A DNA stretch of 64,000 bases from Bacillota bacterium (GTDB lineage Bacteria; Bacillota; Clostridia; Lachnospirales; Lachnospiraceae), in the NCBI GenBank assembly GCA_023399055.1, contig JAEWQV010000034.1, positions 186,001 through 250,000 on the forward strand, in the 5' to 3' direction. The position numbers were made by a program, and so were the translations under genes. The stretch's first letter is position 1. Each line of letters opens with the position of its first letter. Below the pieces are notes generated by a model. That model saw only the letters and a program-made list of their open reading frames with translations. It was not told the origin of the DNA and made no database searches. Of the stretch, positions 54,084 through 63,711 are shown piece after piece.

Positions 54084-54188
54084 AGTTATACATGTGATTG
54101 GAAAATACAGAGAAGTCATTAAATAGAAAGTATTTTAGAAGGTATTTTACTTAAGAGTAAAGGGTTAAGTTATGAATAGGAGGATTTG

Positions 54189-56198
54189 ATGGACAATAAT
54201 AGTAACAATAATAAAAATAATAATAAGAAGAATGGAATGCCTAATCGGCTTAGTATTATTATTATATTAGTTTCATCCTTATTTATATGGTATATTTTTT
54301 CGTTACTGCAAACGCAAATGAAAGAAGGTACCATGAGTGAGATCAATTATAATGAATTTTTAGATATGATTGATGAAGGTAATATTGAGCATGTTTTATT
54401 TAAAACAGACCAGATTATCATTACACCAAAGGGACAGGAAGATAAGACAATAAAAACGACCTTTTTTACAGGATATCTCTACTATGATAAGACGATAGAC
54501 TTACTTAATGAAAAAGAGATTCAATATTCCAGAGATATTGAGAAGCAAAATGTTTTAATGTCAGTTCTTTCAATGATATTACCATTTATAGCAATCTATG
54601 TTGTGATGTGGTTCTTGTTTAGAGCGTTAAGTAAAAACAGTGGTGGAATGATGGGCGTTGGTAAAAGCAATGCCAAGGTATATGTAGAAAAGCAAACTGG
54701 CGTAACCTTTAAAGATGTAGCTGGTCAGGAGGAAGCAAAGGAATCCTTAACAGAAATTGTTGATTTCCTTCATAATCCAGCAAAATATACACGTATCGGT
54801 GCAAAGCTTCCAAAGGGAGCACTTTTAGTTGGACCTCCCGGAACAGGTAAAACCTTGTTAGCGAAGGCAGTTGCTGGTGAAGCAAAGGTTCCTTTCTTCT
54901 CATTGTCTGGTTCAGACTTTGTAGAAATGTTCGTAGGTGTTGGTGCTTCCAGAGTTCGAGATTTATTTAAGCAGGCACAGCAGACCGCACCATGTATTAT
55001 ATTTATCGATGAAATTGATGCCATTGGTAAAAGCCGTGATTCTCACTATGGCGGTGGTAATGATGAACGTGAGCAAACCTTAAATCAGTTGTTGGCTAAT
55101 ATGGATGGTTTTGATTCCTCCAAAGGCTTAGTAGTCCTTGGTGCTACCAACCGTCCAGAGGTACTTGATAAAGCACTTCTTCGTCCAGGTCGTTTTGACC
55201 GTCGTATTATTGTTGATAAACCAGATTTAAAAGGTAGAGTGGATATCTTAAAGGTTCATGCTAAAAATGTATTGATGCATGATTCCGTAGACTTAGAAGG
55301 TATTGCGAAAGCTACCTCTGGAGCAGTGGGTTCCGACCTTGCGAATATGATTAATGAGGCTGCAATTTTAGCAGTTAAACAGGGCAGAACTGTAGTTACA
55401 CAGGATGATTTATTTGAATCTGTAGAAGTAGTTATCGCAGGTAAAGAAAAGAAGGATCGTATTCTTAGTAAGGAAGAAAAACGTATTGTTGCTTACCATG
55501 AGGTTGGGCATGCATTGGTAACCGCCCTTGAAAAGAATGCAGAGCCAGTTCAGAAGATTACAATTGTTCCAAGAACTATGGGTTCCCTTGGTTATGTAAT
55601 GCAGGTTCCAGAAGAAGAAAAATACCTGATGAGTCAGGCAGAAATTCTTACACGAATTGTTACCTTATACGGTGGTCGTGCGGCAGAGAAGCTAGTATTT
55701 GACTCCATAACCACAGGTGCTTCTAACGACATTGAAAAAGCAACTTCCCTGGCACGTGCAATGGTAACCCAATATGGTATGTCAGAGAAATTTGGACTTA
55801 TGGGTCTTGAATCTGTAGAAAATAAATATCTGGATGGTCGTGCAGTACTTAATTGCGGTGATCAAACTGCAGCAGAAATAGATACAGAGGTAATGAATAT
55901 TCTAAAATCCTGTTATGCAAGAGCAGAAGAGCTTTTGGCAGGTAATCGCGAGGTCTTGGATAAGGTTGCAGATTACTTAATCAGTAAGGAAACAATTACT
56001 GGTGAGGAATTTATGAAAATCTATAACGAGATCAAGGGGATTACCGTAGAGCCAAAGTCGGAAGCTGGTGAGAAGTCAGGTGCTGAAGGATTTCCTAAAT
56101 TAGATGACCAAAAAGAATTAAAATTAGAAGTAAAACCAGTGTCAAGTGAGGAACAAAGTCAAGAAGTGAAAACCGACATAAAGGAAAACGAACAATAA
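54189..56198 (+). CDS. ftsH: ATP-dependent zinc metalloprotease FtsH
   Basis: A 669-residue membrane AAA+ protease. It has an asparagine-rich N-terminal tail, a first membrane helix ([17 protein letters not shown]), an extracytoplasmic domain, a second helix ([17 protein letters not shown]), Walker A GPPGTGKT at about residue 215, [12 protein letters not shown], the arginine-finger region RPGRFDRRI, zinc site HEVGH at about residue 437, and a polar C-terminal tail. It degrades unneeded or damaged membrane and regulatory proteins. TTG 54186 is in frame, but ATG 54189 follows AGGAGG at 5 bases. Confidence 0.97.
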   Translation: MDNNSNNNKNNNKKNGMPNRLSIIIILVSSLFIWYIFSLLQTQMKEGTMSEINYNEFLDMIDEGNIEHVLFKTDQIIITPKGQEDKTIKTTFFTGYLYYDKTIDLLNEKEIQYSRDIEKQNVLMSVLSMILPFIAIYVVMWFLFRALSKNSGGMMGVGKSNAKVYVEKQTGVTFKDVAGQEEAKESLTEIVDFLHNPAKYTRIGAKLPKGALLVGPPGTGKTLLAKAVAGEAKVPFFSLSGSDFVEMFVGVGASRVRDLFKQAQQTAPCIIFIDEIDAIGKSRDSHYGGGNDEREQTLNQLLANMDGFDSSKGLVVLGATNRPEVLDKALLRPGRFDRRIIVDKPDLKGRVDILKVHAKNVLMHDSVDLEGIAKATSGAVGSDLANMINEAAILAVKQGRTVVTQDDLFESVEVVIAGKEKKDRILSKEEKRIVAYHEVGHALVTALEKNAEPVQKITIVPRTMGSLGYVMQVPEEEKYLMSQAEILTRIVTLYGGRAAEKLVFDSITTGASNDIEKATSLARAMVTQYGMSEKFGLMGLESVENKYLDGRAVLNCGDQTAAEIDTEVMNILKSCYARAEELLAGNREVLDKVADYLISKETITGEEFMKIYNEIKGITVEPKSEAGEKSGAEGFPKLDDQKELKLEVKPVSSEEQSQEVKTDIKENEQ

Positions 56199-56208
56199 TT
56201 ATCTGTTT

Positions 56209-56235
56209 AAGGGATGGCTATGCCATCCCTTTTAA
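56209..56235 (+). terminator. Terminator of ftsH
   Basis: AAGGGATGGC-TAT-GCCATCCCTT is a perfect 10-bp stem with a three-base loop, followed by TT then AAAG. Confidence 0.9.
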
Positions 56236-56253
56236 AGTATCATAAACTTTTGT

Positions 56254-56280
56254 TAAGTCTTTCTACATACAAGCCGATAT
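56254..56280 (+). promoter_or_regulatory. Sigma-28 type promoter of the isolated methyltransferase gene
   Basis: TAAG - 15 bases - GCCGATAT. The -10 element is an exact match to the SigD consensus, 78 bases before the ATG. It is far from the other flagellar genes. Confidence 0.65.
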
Positions 56281-56358
56281 AAAAGAATGAACTTTGCAAT
56301 ATTGAAATAAAGATATTGTAATAGAAATTATTAAACTTAAGAGTAAGAGGAGATTAAG

Positions 56359-57504
56359 ATGAGTAAGCGAAATGAGTTAATATTACAAAATATTAATGTG
56401 GATGGAATTGGCTTGGAAATTGGGCCATCTTTTTCTCCAATTTGTCCAAAAAGCGAAGGATACAATATTGAAACCATTGATCATTTAGATAAAGAAGGTT
56501 TAATTAATAAATATAAAAATGACCCTAATGTAGGTGACTTAATGAATAATATTGAAGAGGTTAACTATGTTTGGAGTGGACAACCATATTCTCAATTAAT
56601 CGGGAAAACGGAATATTATGATTACATTATTGCTTCACATGTAATAGAACATTGTGTGGACATAGTCGAATTCTTGTCGGAATGTTCCAAAATACTAAAA
56701 CAAGACGGCACTATAAGCTTAGCAATACCCGATAAGAGATACACTTTTGATTATTTTAGAGAAATAACATCAATAAGAACTGTCATTGATAACCATGTAT
56801 ATAGAGAACATCTCAATCATTCTGTAGGAACATTTGTTGATCATAGTTTAAATGTGGTTACATTAGACCTCGGAGGATCATATTTACCGAATAGTGCACA
56901 CCTACTTAAGGAACATATGCTTTATGAACATGACATAACAAACCTAAGGAATATAATTGAGAATTATAACGAAAAGAATTATACAGATTGTCATTCTTGG
57001 ATTCTCACACCGGCTTCCTTTAAAATTCTAGTTTATCAACTTAATGCTCTAAATTTGGTAGATCTATATATTGATGACATCTATAAAGAACCAAATAGTA
57101 TTGAGTTTATTGCTAAAGTAAAAAAAGGTAAGGTTACCTTTAATAGTAATATATTATTGGATTTGCAAATGGAAAAGCATGTTGAATATAAGGAATCAAA
57201 TAGTTATGATCTTAATATTTTAGAGATGGCGAAATATAAAAAAATATATATTTATGGAATGGGAAATTTGGTGGGTAATGTTATAAATATATTAAATAAG
57301 CTTCATGTTCCCATTGAGGGATTTATTATTAGTGATGACCAACCAATAGTAAATAAAATATTTCATGAAAAACCAGTGTATCACTTAAGCGAGCTGGTTT
57401 CAATAAAGAATGATATAGGCATAGTTATTAGCGTAGCTGGGAGATTGTATTTTATAATTGAAAGAAATCTAAAAGATAAGGGGTTTGAACATTATATATT
57501 TTAG
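56359..57504 (+). CDS. SAM methyltransferase with C-terminal small Rossmann domain
   Basis: A 381-residue fusion. The N-terminal part is a class I methyltransferase (GIGLEIGPSFSPICPKSEGY, IETIDHLDKEGLI, YDYIIASHVIEHCVDIVEFL, ILKQDGTISLAIPDKRYTFD), of the type found in polysaccharide clusters. The C-terminal 100 residues are the small Rossmann domain of this region (KKIYIYGMGNLVGNVINIL, EGFIISDDQPIV, IGIVISVAGRLYF). It is bracketed by terminators and preceded by a sigma-28-like site. This suggests that it belongs to the flagellin glycan pathway although it sits among housekeeping genes. Confidence 0.78.
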   Translation: MSKRNELILQNINVDGIGLEIGPSFSPICPKSEGYNIETIDHLDKEGLINKYKNDPNVGDLMNNIEEVNYVWSGQPYSQLIGKTEYYDYIIASHVIEHCVDIVEFLSECSKILKQDGTISLAIPDKRYTFDYFREITSIRTVIDNHVYREHLNHSVGTFVDHSLNVVTLDLGGSYLPNSAHLLKEHMLYEHDITNLRNIIENYNEKNYTDCHSWILTPASFKILVYQLNALNLVDLYIDDIYKEPNSIEFIAKVKKGKVTFNSNILLDLQMEKHVEYKESNSYDLNILEMAKYKKIYIYGMGNLVGNVINILNKLHVPIEGFIISDDQPIVNKIFHEKPVYHLSELVSIKNDIGIVISVAGRLYFIIERNLKDKGFEHYIF

Positions 57505-57510
57505 ATAAAG

Positions 57511-57543
57511 TATGAAAGGGACGGCTATATCGTCCCTTTCATA
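57511..57543 (+). terminator. Hairpin terminator after the methyltransferase gene
   Basis: TATGAAAGGGACG and CGTCCCTTTCATA form a perfect 13-bp stem with a 7-base loop. No long T-run follows, but the stem end is TTTCATATT. Confidence 0.7.
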
Positions 57544-57584
57544 TTACAGGGATGCAAAAAAGCGTATAGAAGGGGAGAAGATTC

Positions 57585-58163
57585 ATGAAAACGTTATTAT
57601 TCTTAGCAAAAGGGTTTGAAACAATGGAATTTAGTGTGTTTGTTGACGTATTAGGCTGGGCACGGAGTGATTTTTCTTGTGATACTCAGGTGATAACCTG
57701 TGGTTTCCAAAGGGAGGTAGTAAGTACCTTTAACATTCCGGTTTTGGTGGACACTCTTATTGATGAAATTAATGTGGATGATTATGATGCTCTAGCAATT
57801 CCCGGAGGATTTGAGGAATATGGCTTCTATGAGGAAGCTTACAGTGAAAAGTTTCTAAGTTTAATCAGAGAATTTGATGCAAAAGGGAAAATAATAGCTA
57901 GTATCTGTGTTGCTGCATTGCCGATTGGCAAAAGTGGAGTATTAAAAGGTCGTAAAGCAACCACCTATCATTTAAACAATGGAAGAAGGCAAAATCAATT
58001 AAGAGAATTTGGGGTAGAGGTTGTGAATCAGCCAGTGGTAGTGGATAGAAATATTATCACCTCTTATTGCCCTGAAACCGCTTCCAGTGTTGCTTTTGTT
58101 TTATTAGAAATATTAACCACAAAGGAACAGATGGAAGCAGTGAAAACAGCCATGGGGTTTTAG
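57585..58163 (+). CDS. DJ-1/PfpI family protein
   Basis: A 192-residue DJ-1/ThiJ protein: TLLFLAKGFETMEFSVFVDV, DALAIPGGFEEYGFYEEAYS, the nucleophile-elbow cysteine in IIASICVAALPIGKSGVLKG, then ATTYHLNNGRRQNQLREFG and IITSYCPETASSVAFVLLEI. Members act as chaperones, glyoxalases or amidases, and the exact activity is not clear. Its nearest neighbours do not point to a pathway. AGGGGAGAAG precedes the ATG. Confidence 0.9.
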   Translation: MKTLLFLAKGFETMEFSVFVDVLGWARSDFSCDTQVITCGFQREVVSTFNIPVLVDTLIDEINVDDYDALAIPGGFEEYGFYEEAYSEKFLSLIREFDAKGKIIASICVAALPIGKSGVLKGRKATTYHLNNGRRQNQLREFGVEVVNQPVVVDRNIITSYCPETASSVAFVLLEILTTKEQMEAVKTAMGF

Positions 58164-58174
58164 TGTTGGGTTAT

Positions 58175-59008
58175 TCACAATTCTAATGTACCTAAATTAA
58201 GCATACGAATAGGAATATTTACATCGCCAATACTGGCAGTACCAAAAGTCCCGTGGCAATCTGATCCGCAGGTTATCATAAGTCCTCGTTGATTACATAG
58301 ACTTAAACAGTGATTGGTAATCTCCTTTGAATGAGTGACATAATAGCATTCAATGCCATCTAAATCGTGGGAAAGGAGTTGCTGTATTTTCTGCTTAAAT
58401 TCTGCGTGGTTATTTGTTTTAATTGATACCCCCGGATGAGCAAGAATAGCCTTACCTCCTGCCATATGGATCTGGTCACAAACGGTTTGAATCGACGGAA
58501 AATCCACACAGTCATAATAGCAGTTATATTTGGTATATAGAGCAAAGCCTTCTCTTAAGGTATTTGTAAACCCCTTTTCCATTAGGTAATGTAGAGCTTT
58601 CCAACCCCCTTTTGTTCTATCATATTGATAGTCATTATATTCAGCAACGCTAATGGAAGGGTAATCCTTTTCCATTTTTTCTATTAATAAAGAATTCACT
58701 CGAAACAGCATCGATCGGTTCTTTTCAACGAAGGCTTGAAAGTCTGGATTGTCAATATCCACACCATAACCCAGAATATGATAATTTAATCCCTCATATA
58801 AGGAATTTAACTCAACCCCCGTCAGAAGTTTAATGTCTGCATTCTGACATAAACTTCTAAGCTCTCTGGAGCCGTCCAGCATATCATGATCGGTAAGAGC
58901 AATTAACCCCACATTGTTTTGCAGAGCTTCCTTCAAAATTTCTTCTGGTGACATTGTTCCATCCGAATAATAGGAATGAATGTGCAGATCGGCGGTTTTT
59001 TCTAACAT
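58175..59008 (-). CDS. PHP-domain phosphoesterase (YciV/TrpH-like)
   Basis: A 277-residue PHP metal-dependent phosphoesterase: ADLHIHSYYSDGTMSPEEIL, VGLIALTDHDMLDGSREL, GVELNSLYEGLNYHILGYGV, AILAHPGVSI and MITCGSDCHGTFG, giving the H/D-rich metal site. The best-known relative, E. coli YciV (RNase AM), acts on nucleotides and short RNA ends. It ends 11 bases from the convergent DJ-1 gene. AAGGAGG lies 10 bases before the start. Confidence 0.88.
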   Translation of the reverse strand: MLEKTADLHIHSYYSDGTMSPEEILKEALQNNVGLIALTDHDMLDGSRELRSLCQNADIKLLTGVELNSLYEGLNYHILGYGVDIDNPDFQAFVEKNRSMLFRVNSLLIEKMEKDYPSISVAEYNDYQYDRTKGGWKALHYLMEKGFTNTLREGFALYTKYNCYYDCVDFPSIQTVCDQIHMAGGKAILAHPGVSIKTNNHAEFKQKIQQLLSHDLDGIECYYVTHSKEITNHCLSLCNQRGLMITCGSDCHGTFGTASIGDVNIPIRMLNLGTLEL

Positions 59009-59134
59009 CAGTCAGTAGCCTCCTTTAATTTTAGATTTGATATAAGGAATAATTTAAAGTATAATAATACCATAATATCAGTAAAATACTTCAAATTAAA
59101 AGGTTTTATTAATTTATAAGAGAGGGTGTATGCA

Positions 59135-59347
59135 ATGAAACATAGTCTTAAGGTCACAAAGGTAGGATGTATACTTGCTTTTATAGCAATTATTATAACG
59201 GCTTTTAATATTTTATATGCTGTATACAGTGAGTTATCAGTTCATGTACCTGTGATACAATTTTTGTGTATGGTTTCTATCTTTTGTGCTAATTTGTCAA
59301 TGTACCTAGCAAAAAAGAAAAATGAGAACAAGAGAGGTGTAAATTAA
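59135..59347 (+). CDS. Small two-helix membrane protein
   Basis: A 70-residue protein with two membrane helices (VGCILAFIAIIITAFNILYAVY and VIQFLCMVSIFCANLSMYLA) and a basic C-terminal tail KKKNENKRG. I do not recognise a family. ATG 59135 follows GAGAGGG at 8 bases. GTG 59126 is in frame. It is divergent from the PHP gene and 234 bases before uvrC. Confidence 0.6.
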   Translation: MKHSLKVTKVGCILAFIAIIITAFNILYAVYSELSVHVPVIQFLCMVSIFCANLSMYLAKKKNENKRGVN

Positions 59348-59497
59348 TATTGAATTAATTTGCACTGATTATAATGAAAACGATCACTTTATGGGTACAC
59401 TATTAAATCGTCTTTATGCGGGAAATAGTGTATTTTTATATTTATGTTAAGTATAAAGCATCAGCCCAACGTGTTGCTAGTAAAATAATTCTTTCTA

Positions 59498-59506
59498 TGT
59501 TATAAT
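59498..59506 (+). promoter_or_regulatory. Extended -10 element upstream of uvrC
   Basis: TGTTATAAT matches TGnTATAAT, about 75 bases before the uvrC start. No good -35 is present. Confidence 0.5.
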
Positions 59507-59581
59507 CGCTATGAAATAAATGTTACTATATCAAATCAACAAGAAACTTTAAGACCAATAAGCTAACTTTAGGAGATGGCT

Positions 59582-61453
59582 ATGTTTGATATTGAAGAAG
59601 AGTTAAAAAAATTACCGGCCAAGCCCGGTGTTTATATAATGAGAAACATAGACGATAACATCATCTATGTGGGTAAGGCGATTATTTTAAAGAATAGAGT
59701 AAGACAGTACTTTCAAAATAGTCGTAACCATACCGAGAAGATTAGACAGATGGTGGAGAATATCGACCATTTTGAATATATAATTACAGATTCAGAGCTT
59801 GAGGCACTGGTTTTGGAATGTAATTTAATTAAAGAACATATGCCCAAATATAATACAATGCTAAAGGATGACAAAACCTATCCTTACATACGTGTTACAT
59901 TAAATGAGGCATTTCCAAAGGTGGCCATTACCAGAGAGCAAAAGAAGGATAAGGCGAAGTACTTTGGACCTTATACCAGTGTGAATGCAGTAAGGGACAC
60001 ACTGGAGCTTTTGCGAAGAATTTATAAAATTCGTACCTGCAATCGCATTCTACCAAGAGATATAGGAAAAGAACGACCCTGTCTATACTATCACATGGGT
60101 CAGTGTGATGCGCCCTGTCAGGGATATATCTCGCAGCAGGATTATAAAGCGAATATAGACGAGGTTCTGGAATTTTTGAACGGTAATTATTCCAGAGTTA
60201 CAAAGAATTTGGAAGAGAAGATGGCAGCGGCTTCCGAGGCAATGGAATTTGAGAAGGCGGCACAATACAGGGATCTAATTGGCAGCGTCAAACAGATAGC
60301 GAACCGTCAGAAGATTACGAATACCGATCAAGTAGACCGAGATGTAATTGCCTTTGCCAAGAATAAAGAAGAGGCAGTGGTTCAGACCTTCTTTATTCGC
60401 GGTGGTAAGCTAATAGGCAGGGATAACTTCCATTTAAGTGGGGTTCAGGATGTTGATGATGGCGAGGTTATGGCAAGCTTTCTCAAACAGTTTTATGCAG
60501 GAACACCATATATTCCAAAGGAAATATTTCTTGGAACCAAAACTGATGAAGAAGAGCTGATTACAGAGTGGCTTACTGCAAAGCGTGGACAGAAGGTGTA
60601 CTTAAAGGTTCCTCAAAAGGGGGACAAAGAGAAGCTTGTTGAACTTGCCAGAAAGAATGCAGAATTAAGTCTTAATCAGGATTTAGAGAAAATCAAACGT
60701 GAAGAAGCAAGAACCACCGGTGCATTAAAAGAACTTGCCCAGTATCTTGACCTTCCACTCATTGAACGTATTGAATCCTTTGATATTTCCAATACCGCGG
60801 GCTTTGAATCAGTTGGGTCCATGGTGGTATATGAAAAGGGTAAGCCTAAGAAGGCGGATTATAGAAAGTTTAAAATAAAGTCCATACAGGGACCGGATGA
60901 TTATGCTTCCATGTACGAGGTATTAACCAGGAGATTCACTCATGGACAGAAGGAACTACAGGAACTAAAAGAAAAACAGTTGGATGAATCCCTTGGAAGC
61001 TTTACCAGGTATCCGGATTTGATTTTGATGGATGGTGGAAAAGGTCAGGTGGGAATTGCTCTGCGTGTGTTATCAGAACTTAAGCTAAATATTGCGGTTT
61101 GCGGTATGGTGAAGGATGACAATCACAGAACCAGAGGTTTATTCTATAACAATCAGGAGCTACCCATTGATAAAAGCAGCGAGTTGTTCCGCTTAATTAC
61201 AAGAATTCAGGATGAAACTCATCGGTTTGCCATAGAATATCATCGAAGTCTGCGCCAGAAGAAGCAGGTGCACTCCATTTTGGATGATATTAATGGTATT
61301 GGACCTACAAGAAGAAGAGCGCTTATGAAGCATTTTCAGTCCTTAGAAGCAATTCAATCGGCTGATATTGAGGAGATTATGAAAGTACCTGCGATGAACC
61401 GACAGTCCGCAGAAATGGTTTATGAATTTTTTCATAAGCCATCCGTACAATAA
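59582..61453 (+). CDS. uvrC: Excinuclease ABC subunit C
   Basis: A 623-residue nucleotide-excision repair nuclease. The N-terminal GIY-YIG domain ([19 protein letters not shown]) makes the 3' incision. The UVR helix pair ([20 protein letters not shown]) binds UvrB. The C-terminal RNase-H-like domain ([35 protein letters not shown]) makes the 5' cut, and a helix-hairpin-helix pair ([33 protein letters not shown]) ends it. ATG 59582 lies 6 bases after AGGAG. ATG 59576 would overlap it. uvrC-hprK-murB is a familiar Firmicutes cluster. Confidence 0.97.
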   Translation: MFDIEEELKKLPAKPGVYIMRNIDDNIIYVGKAIILKNRVRQYFQNSRNHTEKIRQMVENIDHFEYIITDSELEALVLECNLIKEHMPKYNTMLKDDKTYPYIRVTLNEAFPKVAITREQKKDKAKYFGPYTSVNAVRDTLELLRRIYKIRTCNRILPRDIGKERPCLYYHMGQCDAPCQGYISQQDYKANIDEVLEFLNGNYSRVTKNLEEKMAAASEAMEFEKAAQYRDLIGSVKQIANRQKITNTDQVDRDVIAFAKNKEEAVVQTFFIRGGKLIGRDNFHLSGVQDVDDGEVMASFLKQFYAGTPYIPKEIFLGTKTDEEELITEWLTAKRGQKVYLKVPQKGDKEKLVELARKNAELSLNQDLEKIKREEARTTGALKELAQYLDLPLIERIESFDISNTAGFESVGSMVVYEKGKPKKADYRKFKIKSIQGPDDYASMYEVLTRRFTHGQKELQELKEKQLDESLGSFTRYPDLILMDGGKGQVGIALRVLSELKLNIAVCGMVKDDNHRTRGLFYNNQELPIDKSSELFRLITRIQDETHRFAIEYHRSLRQKKQVHSILDDINGIGPTRRRALMKHFQSLEAIQSADIEEIMKVPAMNRQSAEMVYEFFHKPSVQ

Positions 61454-61512
61454 GCATTTACAGTTGGTAAAAAGATGTGATAGAATGAAACAAACTAAAT
61501 GGAAGACAAGCA

Positions 61513-61532
61513 AGAGGAGGAAAATCCTCCTT
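61513..61532 (+). repeat. GGAGG-AAAA-CCTCC type hairpin before hprK
   Basis: AGGAGGA-AAA-TCCTCCT is a near-perfect palindrome resembling the units of the array before the LspA-like gene, about 45-60 bases before the hprK start. Confidence 0.5.
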
Positions 61533-61575
61533 ACGAAGTAATATAAAGATTTTATGTAATATAAAGGAGGATATG

Positions 61576-62505
61576 ATGTATACAGTTGAATTGGTGGCTT
61601 TGATTGAAAAGATGAATTTGGAGAACTGTACTCCTGACATTGATATTAAGAATATTAAGATATCCCAACCTGATGTTAATCGACCTGCGTTACAACTTGC
61701 AGGGTTCTTTGATCACTTTGACTCTGAACGAGTTCAGGTAATTGGTTATGTGGAAATGGCATATATGGAACAAATGGATAAGGAAGAGAGAGTAAAGATT
61801 CTATCCAGGCTAATGGATTTTCATGTACCTTGTATCATATTCAGCAGAAATATTGAAGTTAATGAGAATTTCATTCAGCTTGCTACAGAAAAAGGTGTGC
61901 CAATTTTACGAACAGACAAAACAACCTCTTCCTTTATGGCAGAGCTTATTCGTTGGTTAAATGTTGAGCTTGCTCCAAGAATCACAATACATGGAGGACT
62001 TGTAGACGTGTATGGTGAAGGTATTCTAATTATGGGTGAGAGCGGCATTGGTAAGAGTGAAGCTGCACTGGAGCTTATTAAGCGCGGACATCGGCTTGTT
62101 GCAGATGATGCAGTTGAAATCAAGAAGGTCAGTGATGAAACTTTAATTGGTTCATCTCCAGAAAATATTCGACATTTTATTGAACTTCGAGGAATCGGTA
62201 TTATTGATGTAAAGACCTTGTTCGGTGTGGAAAGTGTTAAGAATACTCAGTCCATTGATTTAGTTATTAAGCTTGAGGAATGGAATAAGGATAAACTATA
62301 TGACAGACTTGGACTGGAAGAGACTTATATTGAGTTTCTTGGTAACAAGATTCCATGCCATTCAATTCCAATTCGCCCAGGCAGAAACTTAGCAATCATT
62401 TGTGAATCTGCGGCAGTAAATTACCGTCAAAAGAAGATGGGTTACAATGCAGTGCAGGAACTCTATCGCAGGGTATTAAATAATATGAGTAAGACAGATA
62501 ATTAA
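61576..62505 (+). CDS. hprK: HPr kinase/phosphorylase
   Basis: A 309-residue enzyme that phosphorylates and dephosphorylates Ser46 of HPr and controls carbon catabolite repression. The N-terminal domain is followed by Walker A GESGIGKSEAALEL (about residue 153), HRLVADDAVEI, and the HprK-specific motif IELRGIGIIDVKTLFG. The C-terminal signature PIRPGRNLAIICESAAVNYR is present. ATG 61576 lies 5 bases after AAGGAGG. ATG 61573 would be too close. It fits with ugpC as the carbohydrate-uptake theme of this genome. Confidence 0.96.
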   Translation: MYTVELVALIEKMNLENCTPDIDIKNIKISQPDVNRPALQLAGFFDHFDSERVQVIGYVEMAYMEQMDKEERVKILSRLMDFHVPCIIFSRNIEVNENFIQLATEKGVPILRTDKTTSSFMAELIRWLNVELAPRITIHGGLVDVYGEGILIMGESGIGKSEAALELIKRGHRLVADDAVEIKKVSDETLIGSSPENIRHFIELRGIGIIDVKTLFGVESVKNTQSIDLVIKLEEWNKDKLYDRLGLEETYIEFLGNKIPCHSIPIRPGRNLAIICESAAVNYRQKKMGYNAVQELYRRVLNNMSKTDN

Positions 62506-62720
62506 GATTGTAACCTTTCTGCCTAAGCGAGCTATAGTCAAAGCGAAATTGAACTTATGGCTGAGTTGTTATAAAGATAATTTAAAATATTGGTTTTGTA
62601 AAGTGTAGGTTAATGTGAAAAATAAGTATTTCACGAAGTGAATTGCCATCAATTCACTTTCTAACTTTGTGCGTGCGCGAAGCAAGGTTAGCAGATATTG
62701 AGAAAGGTAAGGATTTTAGT

Positions 62721-63659
62721 ATGAGCAAGTATTGTTTTGGAATTGATATTGGCGGTACAGCCGTTAAAGTTGGATTATTCAATACAGAGGGAACACTTTT
62801 AAATAATTGGGACTTTACAACAGTAAAGACAGGAAACGGAAAAGATATTCTTAAGGATTCAGCTAACTTTGTGGAAGCGAAGATTGAGGAATTAAAACTT
62901 GATAAAGCTGATATTTTAGGTATTGGAATTGGTATTCCTGGACCAGTTAAGGAAAATGGAGATGTTCTGGAGCTTGCGAATCTAGGAATGGGTTACTTTA
63001 ATATAGAAGAAGAAATGAAAAACCTCACAACACTCAAGGTAAAGGCAGCAAATGATGCGAATGTAGCTGCTCTTGGCGAACTTTGGATGGGCGGTGGAAA
63101 AGGCTATCATAATATGGTACTTGTGACACTTGGAACAGGTGTAGGTGGTGGTATCATTTTAGGTGGGACAGTTGTTGCCGGTAGTAATGGTGCTGGCGGT
63201 GAGATTGGACATATCTTTGTAAATCCAGAAGAAACCAAAGCTTGCGGTTGTGGAAAAAAGGGTTGTCTCGAGCAATACGCATCAGCGACTGGTATTGTAA
63301 GGCTTGCTAAATCCTATTTGGAGAGTAGTGATGAAGCTTCCAAGATGAGAAATTATAAGGAACTAAGTGCAAAGGCAGTTTTTGATTGTGCAAAAGAAGG
63401 TGATAACCTTGCTTTGGAGACTGTTGAAAAAGCTTGTTATTATCTTGGTGTTTCCATGGCTCATATAGCACAGGTAATTGACCCTGAGGTATTTGTTATT
63501 GGTGGTGGTGTTTCAAAAGCTGGAGAGATTATCACAGAAACTATGAAGAAGTATTACAATGAGCATGTAATGGATGCACTTAAAAATAGAGAATTCCGTT
63601 TAGCTGTTTTAGGTAATGATGCAGGAATTTATGGAGCAGCAAAGCTGATACTGGAATAA
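62721..63659 (+). CDS. ROK-family glucokinase
   Basis: A 312-residue ROK kinase: FGIDIGGTAVKVGLFNTEG (phosphate 1), GIGIGIPGPV, VKAANDANVAALGELWMGGG, LVTLGTGVGGGIILGG, GGEIGHIFVNPEE and the zinc motif CGCGKKGCLEQYASATG. The E-x-G-H motif and single catalytic Asp in NDAN indicate an active sugar kinase, most likely glucose. The start at 62721 follows AGGTAAGG. The longer frame from 62643 lacks family similarity. Confidence 0.92.
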   Translation: MSKYCFGIDIGGTAVKVGLFNTEGTLLNNWDFTTVKTGNGKDILKDSANFVEAKIEELKLDKADILGIGIGIPGPVKENGDVLELANLGMGYFNIEEEMKNLTTLKVKAANDANVAALGELWMGGGKGYHNMVLVTLGTGVGGGIILGGTVVAGSNGAGGEIGHIFVNPEETKACGCGKKGCLEQYASATGIVRLAKSYLESSDEASKMRNYKELSAKAVFDCAKEGDNLALETVEKACYYLGVSMAHIAQVIDPEVFVIGGGVSKAGEIITETMKKYYNEHVMDALKNREFRLAVLGNDAGIYGAAKLILE

Positions 63660-63711
63660 TCCTTAAGACCTCTAAATAAGATATCCTAGAACAGTATTTA
63701 GGAGGCTGACA

